Notes: a model not told the origin generated them from the letters alone. A stretch of 64,000 nt of DNA from Dromiciops gliroides (GCF_019393635.1 NC_057862.1:240659941-240723940); one strand, 5' to 3'; shown: positions 9,846 through 20,045, counted from the stretch's first letter. Numbers and translations are program-made.

Positions 9846-10246
9846 AGATAGAGCAGGATAGAGTAAAGGCACAAGACTTTGACACAGAGCCCTCCTGTGC
9901 CCATGCTGGGCCCTCTCCTGGCTCACTGGGAAGCTCTCATCAGCCAGATGGGTATTTGCTGTGGTTTACATTTTGAATGGTGCCTATTTTGTTTCCCTCA
10001 ATCTATGGTTGCAGACCAATGCAGGAGAAGTTTTCTAACCAATGGGCTTTGAGCTAAACACACCAGGAGGCTTTGCTTTGTCTTCTAATTGCAGCCTAGC
10101 CTTTGAAGAACCCTACAGCTTCAAATGACTAAAATGACTGAATTCAATAATGAGATCTGTTTAACCAGAATGTAAAATTCCTATTGTTTCACTGGGTTTA
10201 AATGGGGCTGGGTGTTAGGTCCAACTGTCAGAAATTTGTTTAGAAT
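9846..10246. other. Intergenic, nothing recognised
   Basis: No supported feature. Confidence 0.5.
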
Positions 10247-10487
10247 AAAAGTTCTTAATTTGGGGCCCACAGAACCACCCCCCCATCCCCAAGGATGGAT
10301 TTCACGGTATGTATGTGTGTTGGGGGGAGGGGTTGTTATGTGAAGTGGAAAACTTCCACCTTTTATTTTCATTCACTGAAATTTCACTTTTGCTTCAATT
10401 ATTTATAAACATCATTTTGAGAAGTCAATAGATTTCACCAGGCTGCCAAAGGAGTCTAAGAGACCAAAAAAAGGTTAAGAACCCCTG
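10247..10487 (+). mobile_element. DNA-transposon fossil with terminal inverted repeats (hAT-like)
   Basis: Left end AAAGTTCTTAATTTGGGG and right end AAGGTTAAGAACCCCTGG are inverted repeats about 240 bp apart. The interior includes 'ttttcattcactgaaatttc' and 'tttcaccaggctgccaaagg'. This is the most complete of the related copies in the window. Confidence 0.65.
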
Positions 10488-10704
10488 GGAGAAAAGTGTT
10501 TAAGTGGCTCCTACTTAGCATCTACTGTTTGATAAAAATGAAAAACAACCAATCAATCAGTAGCCCAAATAACCAATGGGAGAGTGACACCTGCATGCTC
10601 CTCCACATAGAGCCCTCCAGCTGGGTCACCTGGATTCAAAGGAAGGTTATCTGCAGTCACTAAAATGGAGCTTCCTCCCTCCCCACCCCAACCCTCACCC
10701 CAAT

Positions 10705-11030
10705 GTAAGGAGATTTGTATTTGGAGTCAGAGGACCTGGATTCAAATATTGATTCTGCTACTTACTACTATTGTGATCTTGAACATATAGCTTATCATCT
10801 CTGGGCTTCAACTTCCTCCCCATAAAATTGAAAGGTCAGTGGGGCAGCTAGATGGTGCAGTGGATAGAGCACCAGCTCTGGAGTCAGGAGTACCTGAGTT
10901 CAAATACGGCCTCAGACACTTAACACTTACTAGCTGTGTGACCCTGGGCAAGTCACTTAACCCCAATTGCCTCACTTAAAAAAAAAAAATTGAAAGGTCG
11001 GACTAGATGGCATCTAAGATCCTTTCTATG
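10705..11030 (+). repeat. MIR3-type SINE interrupted by a younger SINE
   Basis: The head 'ttggagtcagaggacctggattc' and the tail 'ggactagatggcatctaagatcc' resemble MIR3 (CR1/L3-type tail). The element is split at 10838-10985 by a type A SINE. Confidence 0.65.
10838..10985 (+). repeat. SINE, type A, nested, with target duplication
   Basis: Full-length copy of the ACTTAACACTTACTAG / CCCAATTGCCTCAC subfamily. AAAATTGAAAGGTC is repeated at 10824-10837 and 10986-10999. Confidence 0.95.
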
Positions 11031-11149
11031 GACAGAGCAGTCATATATACATATATGCGTGTATATTTATCCTTCTATCAGTTATCTATCCATGTATTCA
11101 ACTTTCCATCATGCATCCATGCATCTATGCATGCATCCATCCATCTGTC

Positions 11150-11396
11150 TAGTTGTTCAGCCATTTTTCAGTCATGTCTGACTTTTTTTTTTATCCATTT
11201 AGGGTTTTCTTTGGCAAATACTGGAGTGGTTTGCCATTTCCTTCTTTAGCTCATTTTACAGATGAGGAAACAGGCAAATAAGGTGAAGTGACTTGCCCTG
11301 TGTCTGTGAGTGTGTCTGAAGCCACATTTGAACTCAGGAAGATGTCTTCCTAACTCCAGGTCTGGTGCTCTATCCACTGTACCACTTAGCTGTGCA
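11150..11396 (-). repeat. SINE, type B (BovB-like tail)
   Basis: Minus-strand copy with tail block TTTTTCAGTCATGTCTGAC, CATTTTACAGATGAGGAAAC, and a degraded head ending at CACTTAGCTGTGC. Confidence 0.88.
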
Positions 11397-11584
11397 TCTG
11401 TAATAATGGCAACTTCATTGCTATGGCCTGGACCCTCAAAAGGCTTATTCTAGCTAGGGGTTTTGAGAGCTTAGGGTCCACAAGTCCTTGACTCTTTCTT
11501 ACCTTTTTGGCCATTACCAAGATGTCTTAACTATTGTGGCTGGATTCAGAGTAAAGGGAGCTACTGAGTCATAGGATGCTTTTT

Positions 11585-11597
11585 AGAACTGCATGCT
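11585..11597 (+). repeat. Target-site duplication, left copy, of the full-length L1
   Basis: AGAACTGCATGCT, repeated at 18220-18232. The junction TT|AGAA is one base from the usual L1 endonuclease target TT|AAAA. Confidence 0.93.
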
Positions 11598-12176
11598 GAG
11601 GGGGGCGGAGCCAAGATGGCGGAGAGGAAGCAGCAAGCTGCCTGAGCTCTCCTTCTGTTCCCTCAAAACGAACATTAAATCAAGCCTCTGGACGGATTCT
11701 GAAACTACAGAACCTGCAAAGAGACAGAGAGACACAGTCCTCCAACCAGAGATAATTTAGAAGACTTCAGGAAAAGGTCGGTCTGACTCGGGCAAAAGGG
11801 AGGCCCAGCGCAGGGCAGCAACCCAGCGCCGAGGGGGTCGGGGCAAATCAGCAGGAGCTGTGGGTCACAGCCGAACAACTGAGGCTCCCGGAACCTGGTT
11901 CAAAAATCTGGTGGCCAAGAAGGACAGTGGAAAAACTTACCTGCACCGGCCGAGAGGGCCACGAACGGCGGGATCAGACGCCGGGGTCTGACGCCTGGCT
12001 GGCAGAGCACAATCAGACAGGAAGTGCAGGACAGGGGATCTCCACACACCATAAAGGCCTCAGAGTAAAAGCCCGGTCACACAGCACCTATACACCTGCA
12101 CAAGAAGCCCAAAACAGGGACCCTGGTGCCCCCAGAGCAGACCTCAACTTAAAGAATAAATAAATAAGCTGCAATA
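11598..12176 (+). promoter_or_regulatory. L1 5' UTR / internal promoter region
   Basis: GC-richer 579-bp leader before ORF1. The GTG-initiated frame at 11927-12163 has no ATG and is not a credible upstream ORF. Promoter function is inferred from L1 biology. Confidence 0.8.
11613..11622 (+). promoter_or_regulatory. YY1-like site in L1 5' end
   Basis: AAGATGGCGG starts about 16 bases into the element and matches the YY1 core AAGATGGC. Human L1 has a YY1 site at nearly the same distance, where it helps fix the transcription start. Confidence 0.55.
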
Positions 12177-13322
12177 ATGAGTAAGAAGCAAAAAAGAGCC
12201 CTCTCCATTGAGAGCTTCTGTATCAATAGGGAAGAAGCCAACACAAACTCAGATGAGGACAATAGCCTCAAATTGTCTACATCTGAAGCCTCACAAGGGA
12301 AGGTGAATTGGTCGCAAGAACAAAAAGCCTTCCTGGAAGAGCTCAAAAAGGATTTTAAAAATCAATTGCAAGAGGTAGAAGAAAAAATGGGGAGAGAAAT
12401 GAAAGCAACACAAAAAAACTATGAAAAAAGAATCAGCAGCTTAGAAAAGGAAGTTGAAGAAAACAAAGCCTTAAAAAATTCATTTGGCCAAATGGAAAAA
12501 AAGCTGCATAATCTCACTGAAGAAAACAATACCTTAAAAAATTCACTTAGCCAAACGGAAAAAAAGGTACATAATCTCACTGAAGAAAACAATACCTTAA
12601 AAAATTCACTTAGCCAAATGGAAAAAAAGGTGCATAATCTCACTGAAGAAAACAATGCCTTAAAAATTAAAGTGGGACAGTTGGAAGAAAAGGAATCCAT
12701 GAGACACCAAGAATCGGTCAAGCAGAATAAAAAAAATGAAAAAATAGAAGAAAATGTGAAATACCTCATTGGAAAGACAACTGATCTGGAAAACAGATCG
12801 AGGAGAGACAATTTGAGAATCATTGGACTGCCTGAAAGCCATGACCAGAAAAAGAATCTAGATACCATATTCCAGGAAATTATTAAGGAGAACTGCCCTG
12901 ATATCATAGAATCAGAGGATAAAATCATCATTGAAAGAATCCATCGATCACCTCCTGAAAGAGACCCCAAAAGGAAAACTCCAAGGAATATTGTAGCCAA
13001 ATTCCAGAATTATCAGGTGAAGGAGAAAATACTCCAAGCAGCCAGAAAGAAGCAATTTAAATATCATGGAGCCACAGTCAGGATTGCTCAGGACCTGGCA
13101 GCTTCAACATTAAAGGACCGCAAGGCTTGGAATATGATATTCCGGAAGGCAAAGGAGATTGGATTGCAGCCGAGAATCTATTACCCAGCAAAAATGTGCA
13201 TTTTCTTTCAGGGGAAAAGATGGACATTTAATGACATTGGGGACTTTCAATCTTTCCTGGTGAAAAGACCAGAACTGAATAGAAAATTTGATCTCAACAT
13301 ACAAGACTCAAGAGAAGTTTAA
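12177..13322 (+). CDS. L1 ORF1 protein (RNA-binding chaperone)
   Basis: 381 aa, starting at the ATG at 12177. Family role: ORF1p forms coiled-coil trimers, coats L1 RNA in the cytoplasm and acts as a nucleic-acid chaperone in target-primed reverse transcription. Seen here: a charged N-terminus; a long heptad-rich coiled coil (about residues 45-195) with three near-identical 21-residue units (HNLTEENNTLKNS type, residues 98-160); then the RRM-like core beginning near LENRSRRDNLRIIGLPE (about residue 205); then the C-terminal domain with TPRNIVAKFQNYQVKEKIL and ending SREV. No stop or frameshift. Similar in size to human ORF1p (338 aa), with the extra length mainly in the coiled coil. ORF2 lies 584 bp downstream. 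Confidence 0.96.
   Translation: MSKKQKRALSIESFCINREEANTNSDEDNSLKLSTSEASQGKVNWSQEQKAFLEELKKDFKNQLQEVEEKMGREMKATQKNYEKRISSLEKEVEENKALKNSFGQMEKKLHNLTEENNTLKNSLSQTEKKVHNLTEENNTLKNSLSQMEKKVHNLTEENNALKIKVGQLEEKESMRHQESVKQNKKNEKIEENVKYLIGKTTDLENRSRRDNLRIIGLPESHDQKKNLDTIFQEIIKENCPDIIESEDKIIIERIHRSPPERDPKRKTPRNIVAKFQNYQVKEKILQAARKKQFKYHGATVRIAQDLAASTLKDRKAWNMIFRKAKEIGLQPRIYYPAKMCIFFQGKRWTFNDIGDFQSFLVKRPELNRKFDLNIQDSREV
12469..12657 (+). repeat. 63-bp tandem repeat x3 inside ORF1
   Basis: Three consecutive in-frame 63-bp units start at 12469, 12532 and 12595, each containing CATAATCTCACTGAAGAAAA. Units 2 and 3 differ at only a few bases and unit 1 differs more. Each encodes 21 residues, exactly three heptads, so the array lengthens the coiled coil without changing register. 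A partly related stretch continues just after 12657. Confidence 0.97.
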
Positions 13323-13906
13323 AAAGGTAAACAGAGGGGGAAAAAAAAAAAGTTACCCTATTAGGTTAAACTGTTTATATCCCTACACAGGAAGATAATA
13401 CTCATAACTCGTAAGAACTGTAAATGTATTTGGGCAGAGAGAAGGACTTTATATAGAGGGTATAAATATAAATTGTCTTTGATGTGATGATACAAAAGAA
13501 TTAAGGAGATAAAAAGGGAGTCTATGGGGAGGAGAGGAAAGGGGAGGTGGAATGGGATGAATTATATCATATGAAGAGGTGGAAAAAAACCTATTATAAT
13601 AGAGGGAAAGAAAGGAGGGGGGAACATGGTTTCAACCCTATTCTCATTAGATTTGACTCAAAGAGGGAATAACATATACGTTCATTGGGATAAAGAAACT
13701 TAACTCACTCTTTAGGGAAACAAAAGGGGAAGGGAAAGGGGGGGACTGAGAAGGGAGGACAAAAGCAAGGGAGAAAAGGGTAAAGAAAAGAGAGGGGGGT
13801 GATAAAAAGGGAGGGCAGATTGGGGGAGGCAGGGGTAAGAAGTAAAACGTCGGTAAGGAGGAATAGGGTGAAAGAAGGGGGGAAAAGTACAAAGGGGGTA
13901 AATAGA
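13323..13906 (+). other. L1 inter-ORF spacer, purine-rich
   Basis: 584 bp between the ORF1 stop and the first ATG of ORF2. From about 13495 to 13900 it is strongly A/G-rich (for example GGGGAGGAGAGGAAAGGGGA). ORF2 is open in frame from 13799, but that upstream stretch begins with GTG and has no ATG before 13907. The minus-strand frame at 13647-13892 is the complement of this purine tract. Confidence 0.85.
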
Positions 13907-16900
13907 ATGGAGGGGAATAGACAGTCAGTAATAATAACTGTAAATGTGAATGGGATGAACTCTGCTATAAAACGGAAGCGAATTGCAGAGTGGATTAAAA
14001 ACCAGAACCCTACAATATGCTGTTTACAAGAAACACATTTGAAACAGAGAGATACACACAGAGTAAAGGTAAAAGGCTGGAGCAGAATATATTATGCCTC
14101 AGCTAAAGTAAAAAAGGCAGGGGTAGCAATCCTTATCTCAGACAAAGTGCAGGCAAAAATAGATCTCATTAAAAGAGATAAGGAAGGAAATTACATCTTA
14201 CTTAAAGGTACTATAGATAATGAAGTAATATCAATATTGAATATGTATGCGCCAAGTGGTATAGCATCCAAGTTCTTAGAGGAGAAGTTAAATGAGTTAC
14301 AAGAGGAATTAGATAGTAATACTATACTAGTGGGGGATCTGAATCTCCCCCTCTCAGAATTAGATAAATCTAGCCAAAAAATAAATAAGAAAGAAGTGAA
14401 AGAGGTGAATAGATTACTAGAAAAGTTAGACATGATAGATGTCTGGAGAAAATTGAATGGGGATAGAAAGGAATATACCTTTTTCTCAGCAGTACATGGC
14501 ACATTTTCAAAAATTGACCATGTATTAGGGCACAAAAACATCATAGTCAAATGTAGAAAGGCAGAAATAGTAAATGCATCCTTCTCAGATCATGATGCAA
14601 TAAAAATTACATGTAAGAAAGAGCCAGGGAAAAGTAGAATGAAAATCAATTGGAAACTAAATAATTTCATTCTAAAGAATGAATGGGCCAAACAAGAAAT
14701 CATAGAAACAATCAATAACTTTATCCAAGAGAATGACAATAATGAGACAACATACCAAAATCTATGGGATGCAGCCAAAGCAGTGCTTAGGGGAAAATTT
14801 ATAGCTCTAAATGCTTACATGAATAAAAAAGAGAAAGAGGAGATTAATGAATTGGGCATGCAACTTAAAAAGCTAGAAAAAGAACAAATTAGAAATCCCC
14901 AATTAGACACTAAATTAGAGATCCTGAAAATTAAAGGAGAAATCAATAAGATTGAAAGCAAAAAAACTATAGAACTAATCAATAAAACTAAGAGCTGGTT
15001 TTATGAAAAAACCAATAAAATAGATAAAATACTGGTTAATTTGATTAAAAAAAAGAAAGAAGAAAACCAAATTACCAGTATCAAAAATGAAAAGGGTGAT
15101 GTTACCACCAATGAAGTGGAAATTAAAGCAATAATTAGGAAATATTTTGCCCAACTGTATGCCAATAAATTTGACAATCTAAATGAAATGGATGAATATT
15201 TACAAAAATACAAACTGCCCAGGTTAACTGAAGAGGAAATAAAATCCTTAAATAAACCCATATTAGAAAAAGAAATTGAACAAGCTATTAATGAACTCCC
15301 TAAGAAAAAATCCCCAGGGCCAGATGGGTTTACGGGTGAATTTTACCAAACATTTAAAGAACAATTAATTCCAATATTATACAAATTATTTGGAAAAATA
15401 GGTGAAGAAGGAGTTCTACCAAATTCGTTTTATGACACAAATATGGTGGTGATACCAAAACCAGGCAAAGCAAAAACAGAGAAAGAAAATTATAGACCAA
15501 TCTCCCTAATGAATATTGATGCTAAAATCTTAAATAAGATATTAGCAAGGAGATTACAGCAAGTGATCACCAGGATAATACACTATGACCAGGTGGGATT
15601 TATACCAGGAATGCAGGGCTGGTTCAACATTAGGAAAACTATTAACATAATCAACCACATCAATAAGAAAACCAACCAAAATCATATGATTATCTCAATA
15701 GATGCAGAGAAAGCTTTTGACAAAGTACAGCACCCATTCCTAATAAAAACACTAGAGAGTTTAGGAATAGGGGGAGCTTTCCTTAGAATAATAAACAGTA
15801 TCTACCTAAAGCCATCAGCAAGTATTATATGCAATGGAGATAAATTAGAGGCCTTCCCAATAAGATCAGGGGTGAAACAGGGATGTCCATTATCACCCCT
15901 ATTATTTAATATTGTCCTAGAAATGTTAGCTTTAGCAATCAGAGAAGAGAAAGGAATTAAAGGAATTAGAATAGGCAAGGAGGAAACAAAACTATCACTC
16001 TTTGCAGATGATATGATGGTATACTTAAGGAATCCTCGAGAATCAAGTCAAAAATTACTTGAAACAATTAACAACTTTAGCAAAGTAGCAGGATATAAAA
16101 TAAATCCACATAAATCATCAGCATTTCTATACATGACCAACAAAGTCCAGCAGCAAGAGATAGAAAGAGAAATTCCATTTAAAGTAACGGTAGGTAATAT
16201 AAAATACTTGGGAGTCTACTTGCCAAGACAAACCCAGGAACTCTATGAACACAACTACCAAACACTCTTCACACAAATCAAATCAGATCTAAATAATTGG
16301 AAAGATATCAATTGCTCATGGATAGGCAGAGCTAATATAGTAAAAATGACAATACTGCCTAAATTAATTTACTTATTCAGTGCCATACCAATCAGGCTAC
16401 CTAAAAATTATTTTATACAGCTAGAAAAAATAATAACAAAATTCATCTGGAAAAACAAAAAATCAAGAATATCCAGGGAAATAATGAAAAAAAATTCACA
16501 GGAAGGTGGGTTAGCGGTACCAAACCTGGAGCTTTACTATAAAGCGGCAGTCATCAAAACTATCTGGTACTGGCTAAAAAATAGAGTGGTAGATCAATGG
16601 AATAGGCTAGGCTCAGGAAATGCAGTAGTAAATGACACTAGTAATGTAGTGTTTGATAAACCCAAAGACTCCAGCTTCTGGGATAGGAACTCAGTATTTG
16701 ACAAAAACTGCTGGGAAAACTGGAAGATAGTATGGCAGAAATTAGGCTTAGACCAACATCTTACACCTTATACTAAAATAAGGTCAAAATGGATACATGA
16801 TTTAGACATAAGAGGTGATACCATAGGTAAATTAGGAGAGAAAGGAATAGTGTACCTATCAGATCTTTGGAAAGGAGAACAGTTTTTGACCAAACATGAG

Positions 16901-17740
16901 ATAGAGTATATTATAAAATGCAAAGTGGATGATTTTGATTATATTAAATTAAAAAATTTTTGTACAAACAGAAGCAATGCATCCAAAATTAGAAGGGAGG
17001 CAGAAAGCTGGGAAACAATTTTTGAGGCCAGTGCTTCTGATAAAGGCCTCATCTCTAAAATATATAGGGAATTAAATCAAATTTATAAGAATCCAAGTCA
17101 TTCCCCAATTGAGAAATGGTCAAAGGATATGAACAGGCAGTTTTCTGATGAAGAAACCAAAGCTATCTATTCCCTTATGAAAAAATGCTCTAAATCTCTA
17201 ATGATTAGAGAGATGCAAATTAAAACAACTCTGAGGTACCACCTGACACCTATCAGATTGGCTAAAATGACAAAAAAGGAAGATAATAAATGTTGGAGAG
17301 GCTGTGGGAAAATTGGAACACTAATGCATTGTTGGTGGAGCTGTGAGCTGATCCAACCATTCTGGAGAGCAATTTGGAATTATGCCCAAAGGGCGATAAA
17401 GCTGTGCATACCCTTTGACCCAGCAATCCCACTTTTAGGTCTTTTGCCCAAAGAAATCATGGAAGGGGGAAAGGGACCCACATGTACAAAAATATTTATA
17501 GCTGCTCTTTACGTGGTAGCAAGGAATTGGAAGTTGAGGGGGTGCCCATCAATTGGGGAATGGCTGGACAAGTTGTGGTATATGAATACAATGGAATACT
17601 ATTGTGCTGTAAGAAAAGATGAGCAGGAAGAGTTCAGAGAAACCTGGAGGGTCTTACGTGAGCTGATGATGAGTGAGATGAGCAGAACCAGAAGAACATT
17701 GTACACAGTATCATCAACATTGAGTGTTGACCTACTGTGA
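13907..17740 (+). CDS. L1 ORF2 protein (endonuclease / reverse transcriptase)
   Basis: 1277 aa from the ATG at 13907; human ORF2p is 1275 aa, which supports this start. Role: nicks target DNA at TT|AAAA-like sites and reverse-transcribes L1, and SINE, RNA at the nick. Seen here: an APE-type endonuclease with N15 (NVNG), E42 (LQETH), GDLN near residue 143 and SDHDA near 227; a reverse transcriptase with [13 protein letters not shown], a conserved [13 protein letters not shown] block, [27 protein letters not shown] and the catalytic FADD at 699-702; and a C-terminal cysteine motif with C1129, C1133, H1141, C1142 and C1146 ([18 protein letters not shown]). No internal stop or frameshift, so it is predicted catalytically competent. 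It may also supply the machinery for the type A SINEs nearby. Confidence 0.97.
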   Translation: MEGNRQSVIITVNVNGMNSAIKRKRIAEWIKNQNPTICCLQETHLKQRDTHRVKVKGWSRIYYASAKVKKAGVAILISDKVQAKIDLIKRDKEGNYILLKGTIDNEVISILNMYAPSGIASKFLEEKLNELQEELDSNTILVGDLNLPLSELDKSSQKINKKEVKEVNRLLEKLDMIDVWRKLNGDRKEYTFFSAVHGTFSKIDHVLGHKNIIVKCRKAEIVNASFSDHDAIKITCKKEPGKSRMKINWKLNNFILKNEWAKQEIIETINNFIQENDNNETTYQNLWDAAKAVLRGKFIALNAYMNKKEKEEINELGMQLKKLEKEQIRNPQLDTKLEILKIKGEINKIESKKTIELINKTKSWFYEKTNKIDKILVNLIKKKKEENQITSIKNEKGDVTTNEVEIKAIIRKYFAQLYANKFDNLNEMDEYLQKYKLPRLTEEEIKSLNKPILEKEIEQAINELPKKKSPGPDGFTGEFYQTFKEQLIPILYKLFGKIGEEGVLPNSFYDTNMVVIPKPGKAKTEKENYRPISLMNIDAKILNKILARRLQQVITRIIHYDQVGFIPGMQGWFNIRKTINIINHINKKTNQNHMIISIDAEKAFDKVQHPFLIKTLESLGIGGAFLRIINSIYLKPSASIICNGDKLEAFPIRSGVKQGCPLSPLLFNIVLEMLALAIREEKGIKGIRIGKEETKLSLFADDMMVYLRNPRESSQKLLETINNFSKVAGYKINPHKSSAFLYMTNKVQQQEIEREIPFKVTVGNIKYLGVYLPRQTQELYEHNYQTLFTQIKSDLNNWKDINCSWIGRANIVKMTILPKLIYLFSAIPIRLPKNYFIQLEKIITKFIWKNKKSRISREIMKKNSQEGGLAVPNLELYYKAAVIKTIWYWLKNRVVDQWNRLGSGNAVVNDTSNVVFDKPKDSSFWDRNSVFDKNCWENWKIVWQKLGLDQHLTPYTKIRSKWIHDLDIRGDTIGKLGEKGIVYLSDLWKGEQFLTKHEIEYIIKCKVDDFDYIKLKNFCTNRSNASKIRREAESWETIFEASASDKGLISKIYRELNQIYKNPSHSPIEKWSKDMNRQFSDEETKAIYSLMKKCSKSLMIREMQIKTTLRYHLTPIRLAKMTKKEDNKCWRGCGKIGTLMHCWWSCELIQPFWRAIWNYAQRAIKLCIPFDPAIPLLGLLPKEIMEGGKGPTCTKIFIAALYVVARNWKLRGCPSIGEWLDKLWYMNTMEYYCAVRKDEQEEFRETWRVLRELMMSEMSRTRRTLYTVSSTLSVDLL

Positions 17741-18072
17741 TGGACTATATTCTTCTCACCAATGCAATGGTACAGAAGAGTTCCAGGGAACTCATGATAG
17801 AAGAGGATCTCCAAATCCAAGAAAAAAAAGAAAGAAAGAACTGTGGAGTATAGATGCTGATTGAACCATATTATTTCTTTTGTTTTGGGTGCTGTTGTTT
17901 TTTTTTTTTTCTATTTTGAGGTTTTGCATCACTGCTCTGATTCTTTCTCTTGTAACAGGATTAATGCAGAAATAGGATTAATGTTATTATGTGTATATAT
18001 ATGTGTGTGTATATATATATCTATATGTATAGATATATATAGATATAACCTATATCAGATTACCTGCTGTCT

Positions 18073-18106
18073 AGGGGAGGGGGGAGGGAGGGGAGGGAGG
18101 GAGGGA
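18073..18106 (+). other. G-rich tract in L1 3' UTR, possible G-quadruplex
   Basis: Seven or more runs of three or more G separated by single A. L1 3' UTRs of other mammals also carry a conserved G-rich tract. Confidence 0.75.
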
Positions 18107-18173
18107 GAAAAATCTGAAATTGTAAAGCATGTATAAACAAAAGTTGAGAACTATCTTTACATGTAACGGAAAA

Positions 18174-18179
18174 AATAAA
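18174..18179 (+). terminator. L1 polyadenylation signal AATAAA
   Basis: AATAAA about 15 bases before the poly(A) run that ends the element at 18219. Confidence 0.85.
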
Positions 18180-18192
18180 CTATCTCATAATG

Positions 18193-18219
<27 letters not shown>

Positions 18220-18226
<7 letters not shown>

Positions 18227-18232
18227 CATGCT
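18220..18232 (+). repeat. Target-site duplication, right copy, of the full-length L1
   Basis: AGAACTGCATGCT, a perfect match to 11585-11597. Confidence 0.93.
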
Positions 18233-18409
18233 ATAGAAGAGTAAAGAACCACCCTTTGATTTCCAAGGGGTTGTGGTTAGACAGGCAGCCCTTCCACATG
18301 CTTACCACAATTTCTCTTTGGTGCCATCCCAGATGGCTTAAACACTGACTCATAGTCCTTCAAAGAACACAGGGTAAGTCTAAATATGTTGACATGGAGA
18401 TTCTTAGGA

Positions 18410-18518
18410 TAGTAGCTAATCAACAAACCTTTATTAAACACCTACTGAATTGCCAGGGCCAGGAATACAAAGACAAAAGCTTCCTTTTCCTCAAACATCT
18501 TGCATTCTATGAAATAAC
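18410..18518 (+). repeat. Old interspersed repeat, part 1 (family not assigned)
   Basis: 'aatcaacaaacctttattaaacacctactgaattgccagg…atacaaagacaaaagcttcc' is a common old mammalian repeat start that continues at 19408 after an L1 insertion. Confidence 0.5.
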
Positions 18519-18526
18519 ATGCAAAG

Positions 18527-19399
18527 GGTGTACAAAGCTAATGATCAGAGAAATGCAAATGAAAACAACTCTCAAGTAGCACCTCACACCTATCAGAGTG
18601 GCAAATATGACAAAAATGGAAAATATTGGATGTTGGAGGGGATGTGGGAAAGCTGGGACGCTAATCCACTATTGGTGGGGTTGTGAAAAGATCCAACCAT
18701 TCTGGAGAGCAATTTGGAACTATGCCCAAAGGGCTATAGAACTGTGCATATCCTTTGATCCAGCAATATGACTGCTAGGTTCATATCCCAAAGACATTCC
18801 CAAAAAGAGAAAAAGACCCATTTGTACAAAAATATTTACAGCAGCTCTTTTGTGGTGGCTAAGAATTGGAAATCAAAGGAATGCCTGTCAATTGGGGAAT
18901 GGCTTAACAAGCTGTGGTATATAATTGTGATGGAATTTTATTGTGCTATAAGAAATTACAAGCAGGATGACTTCAGAAAGGCCTGGAAAGACAAGTATGA
19001 AATGATGTATAGTGAAGTAAGCAGAACCAAGAGAACGTTGTGCACAGAGACAGCAATATTGTTTGATGAAGAATTGTGAATGACTTGACTATTCTCAACA
19101 ATACAATGATCCAAGACAATCCCAAAGGACTAATGATGAAACATACTATCCAACTCCAAAGAAAGAACTGATAATTGATGGAACAGACTGAAGCAGGCTA
19201 TTTTTCACTTTCATTTTTTCTTTTAATCAAGTTTTCTTGTACAAAATGACAAATATGGTAATGTTTTACATAATCATACATGGATAACTCATATCTAATT
19301 GTTTGCCACCTCAGGGAGGGGGCAGGGGAGGGAGGGAAAGAGGGATAAAAATTGGAACCCAAAACTATAAATAAAAATGTTTATTACTTTAAAAAATGT
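18527..19399 (+). mobile_element. LINE-1, 5'-truncated, older subfamily
   Basis: Corresponds to the last ~200 codons of ORF2 plus the 3' UTR. Recognisable are the cysteine-motif region (GGATGTTGGAGGGGATGTGG), 'tctggagagcaatttggaac', 'atcctttgatccagcaatat', a G-rich tract, and AATAAAAATGTTTATTAC. Stops and frameshifts break the frame; the piece at 18768-19079 is a remnant. Flanks ATGCAAAG (18519-18526 and 19400-19407) are likely target duplications. Confidence 0.9.
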
Positions 19400-19407
19400 A
19401 TGCAAAG

Positions 19408-19730
19408 TTAAGACAAGGCATTCTTTGGCAATGAGGCATTAGTAGATGAGGGAATCAGGAAAGTAGGAAGGCATACTTGAGTTGAGCTTTGAGGGGAACT
19501 AGGGTTCTAAGAAAGAGGCTGAGGTGAAGAGGGAGGTCATTCCAGGTCTGGAGGTCAGTCTGGGTGAAAGCACAAAGATGAAAGATGGAATGTTGTGTAG
19601 GAACAACAACAAGTAGATTTAGCAGATATTTAAAGTGCTTGCAAGGGAGTCATATGGAATATGCCTGGTAGGCTAGAGCCAGGTTGAAAAGGGCTTTAAA
19701 TGCCAAACAGTTTGTATTTAATAGCTAGCA
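19408..19730 (+). repeat. Old interspersed repeat, part 2 (family not assigned)
   Basis: 'gagctttgaggggaactagggttc', 'ggtcattccaggtctgg', 'gggctttaaatgccaaacag' continue the element begun at 18410. More of it may follow at 20046-20220 ('gactattgcaataatgcagg'). Confidence 0.5.
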
Positions 19731-19732
19731 TT

Positions 19733-20045
19733 TATATAGCACTTTCAGGTTTACATGTTAACTTATTTGATCCTAACAATCCTTTGAAATAGGGGTTGTT
19801 GATGTTGTCATTGTCATCATCATCATCATTAGGTAGTCAGGGTTAAGTGACTTGCCCAGGGTCACACAGCTAGTAAGTGCCAAGTGTCTGAGACTAGATT
19901 TGAACTCAGGTCCTCCTGACTCCAGGAATGGTTCTTTATCCACTGCACCACCTAGCTGCCCCAATAAGGGCTATTATTATCTCCATTTTACAGATGAGAA
20001 ATCTGAGATATAGAGATGTTAAGTGAAGATCCGACCTGAATTCAG
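19733..20045 (-). repeat. MIR/THER-type SINE interrupted by a younger SINE
   Basis: 'gcatttatatagcactttcagg', 'atttgatcctaacaatcc' before the insertion and 'attatctccattttacagatgag' after it are one minus-strand MIR. Confidence 0.75.
19801..19962 (-). repeat. SINE, type A, nested in MIR
   Basis: Minus-strand copy with a (CAT)n tail. Flanks AATAGGGGTTGTT (19788-19800) and AATAAGGGCTATT (19963-19975) look like a diverged target duplication. Confidence 0.8.

Larger units (their letters stand above)
17741..18193 (+). other. L1 3' UTR
   Basis: Contains a TA/TG microsatellite (17990-18048), a G-rich tract (18073-18106) and AATAAA (18174-18179) just before the tail. The same order recurs in the truncated copy at 37351-37897. 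Confidence 0.9.
11598..18219 (+). mobile_element. Full-length LINE-1 with both ORFs open
   Basis: The element is 6.6 kb. It starts GAGGGGGGCGGAGCCAAG, carries a 579-bp 5' UTR, ORF1 of 381 codons, a 584-bp spacer, ORF2 of 1277 codons, a 3' UTR with a G-rich tract, AATAAA, and an uninterrupted poly(A) tail of about 26. It is flanked by a perfect 13-bp duplication AGAACTGCATGCT. Full length, perfect duplications, long tail and open frames together argue for recent insertion. Other L1 copies in the window are 5'-truncated; those at 37351 and 40600 share its 3' end closely, so its subfamily has been active. Activity in cells is not shown by sequence. Confidence 0.97.

Noticed and set aside
11927..12163. 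Possible upstream ORF in the L1 5' UTR
   Set aside because: It begins with GTG and has no ATG, so it is not a credible eukaryotic start. More likely random open frame in a GC-rich leader.
12419..13000. 193-aa minus-strand frame opposite ORF1
   Set aside because: Antisense shadow of the A-rich coiled-coil coding sequence.
13799..13906. N-terminal extension of L1 ORF2 by 36 residues
   Set aside because: The extension begins with GTG. The first ATG (13907) gives 1277 aa, matching the usual ORF2p length.
18768..19079. Reading frame resembling L1 ORF2 C-terminus as a separate gene
   Set aside because: It is part of a 5'-truncated, frameshifted L1 with flanking duplications.
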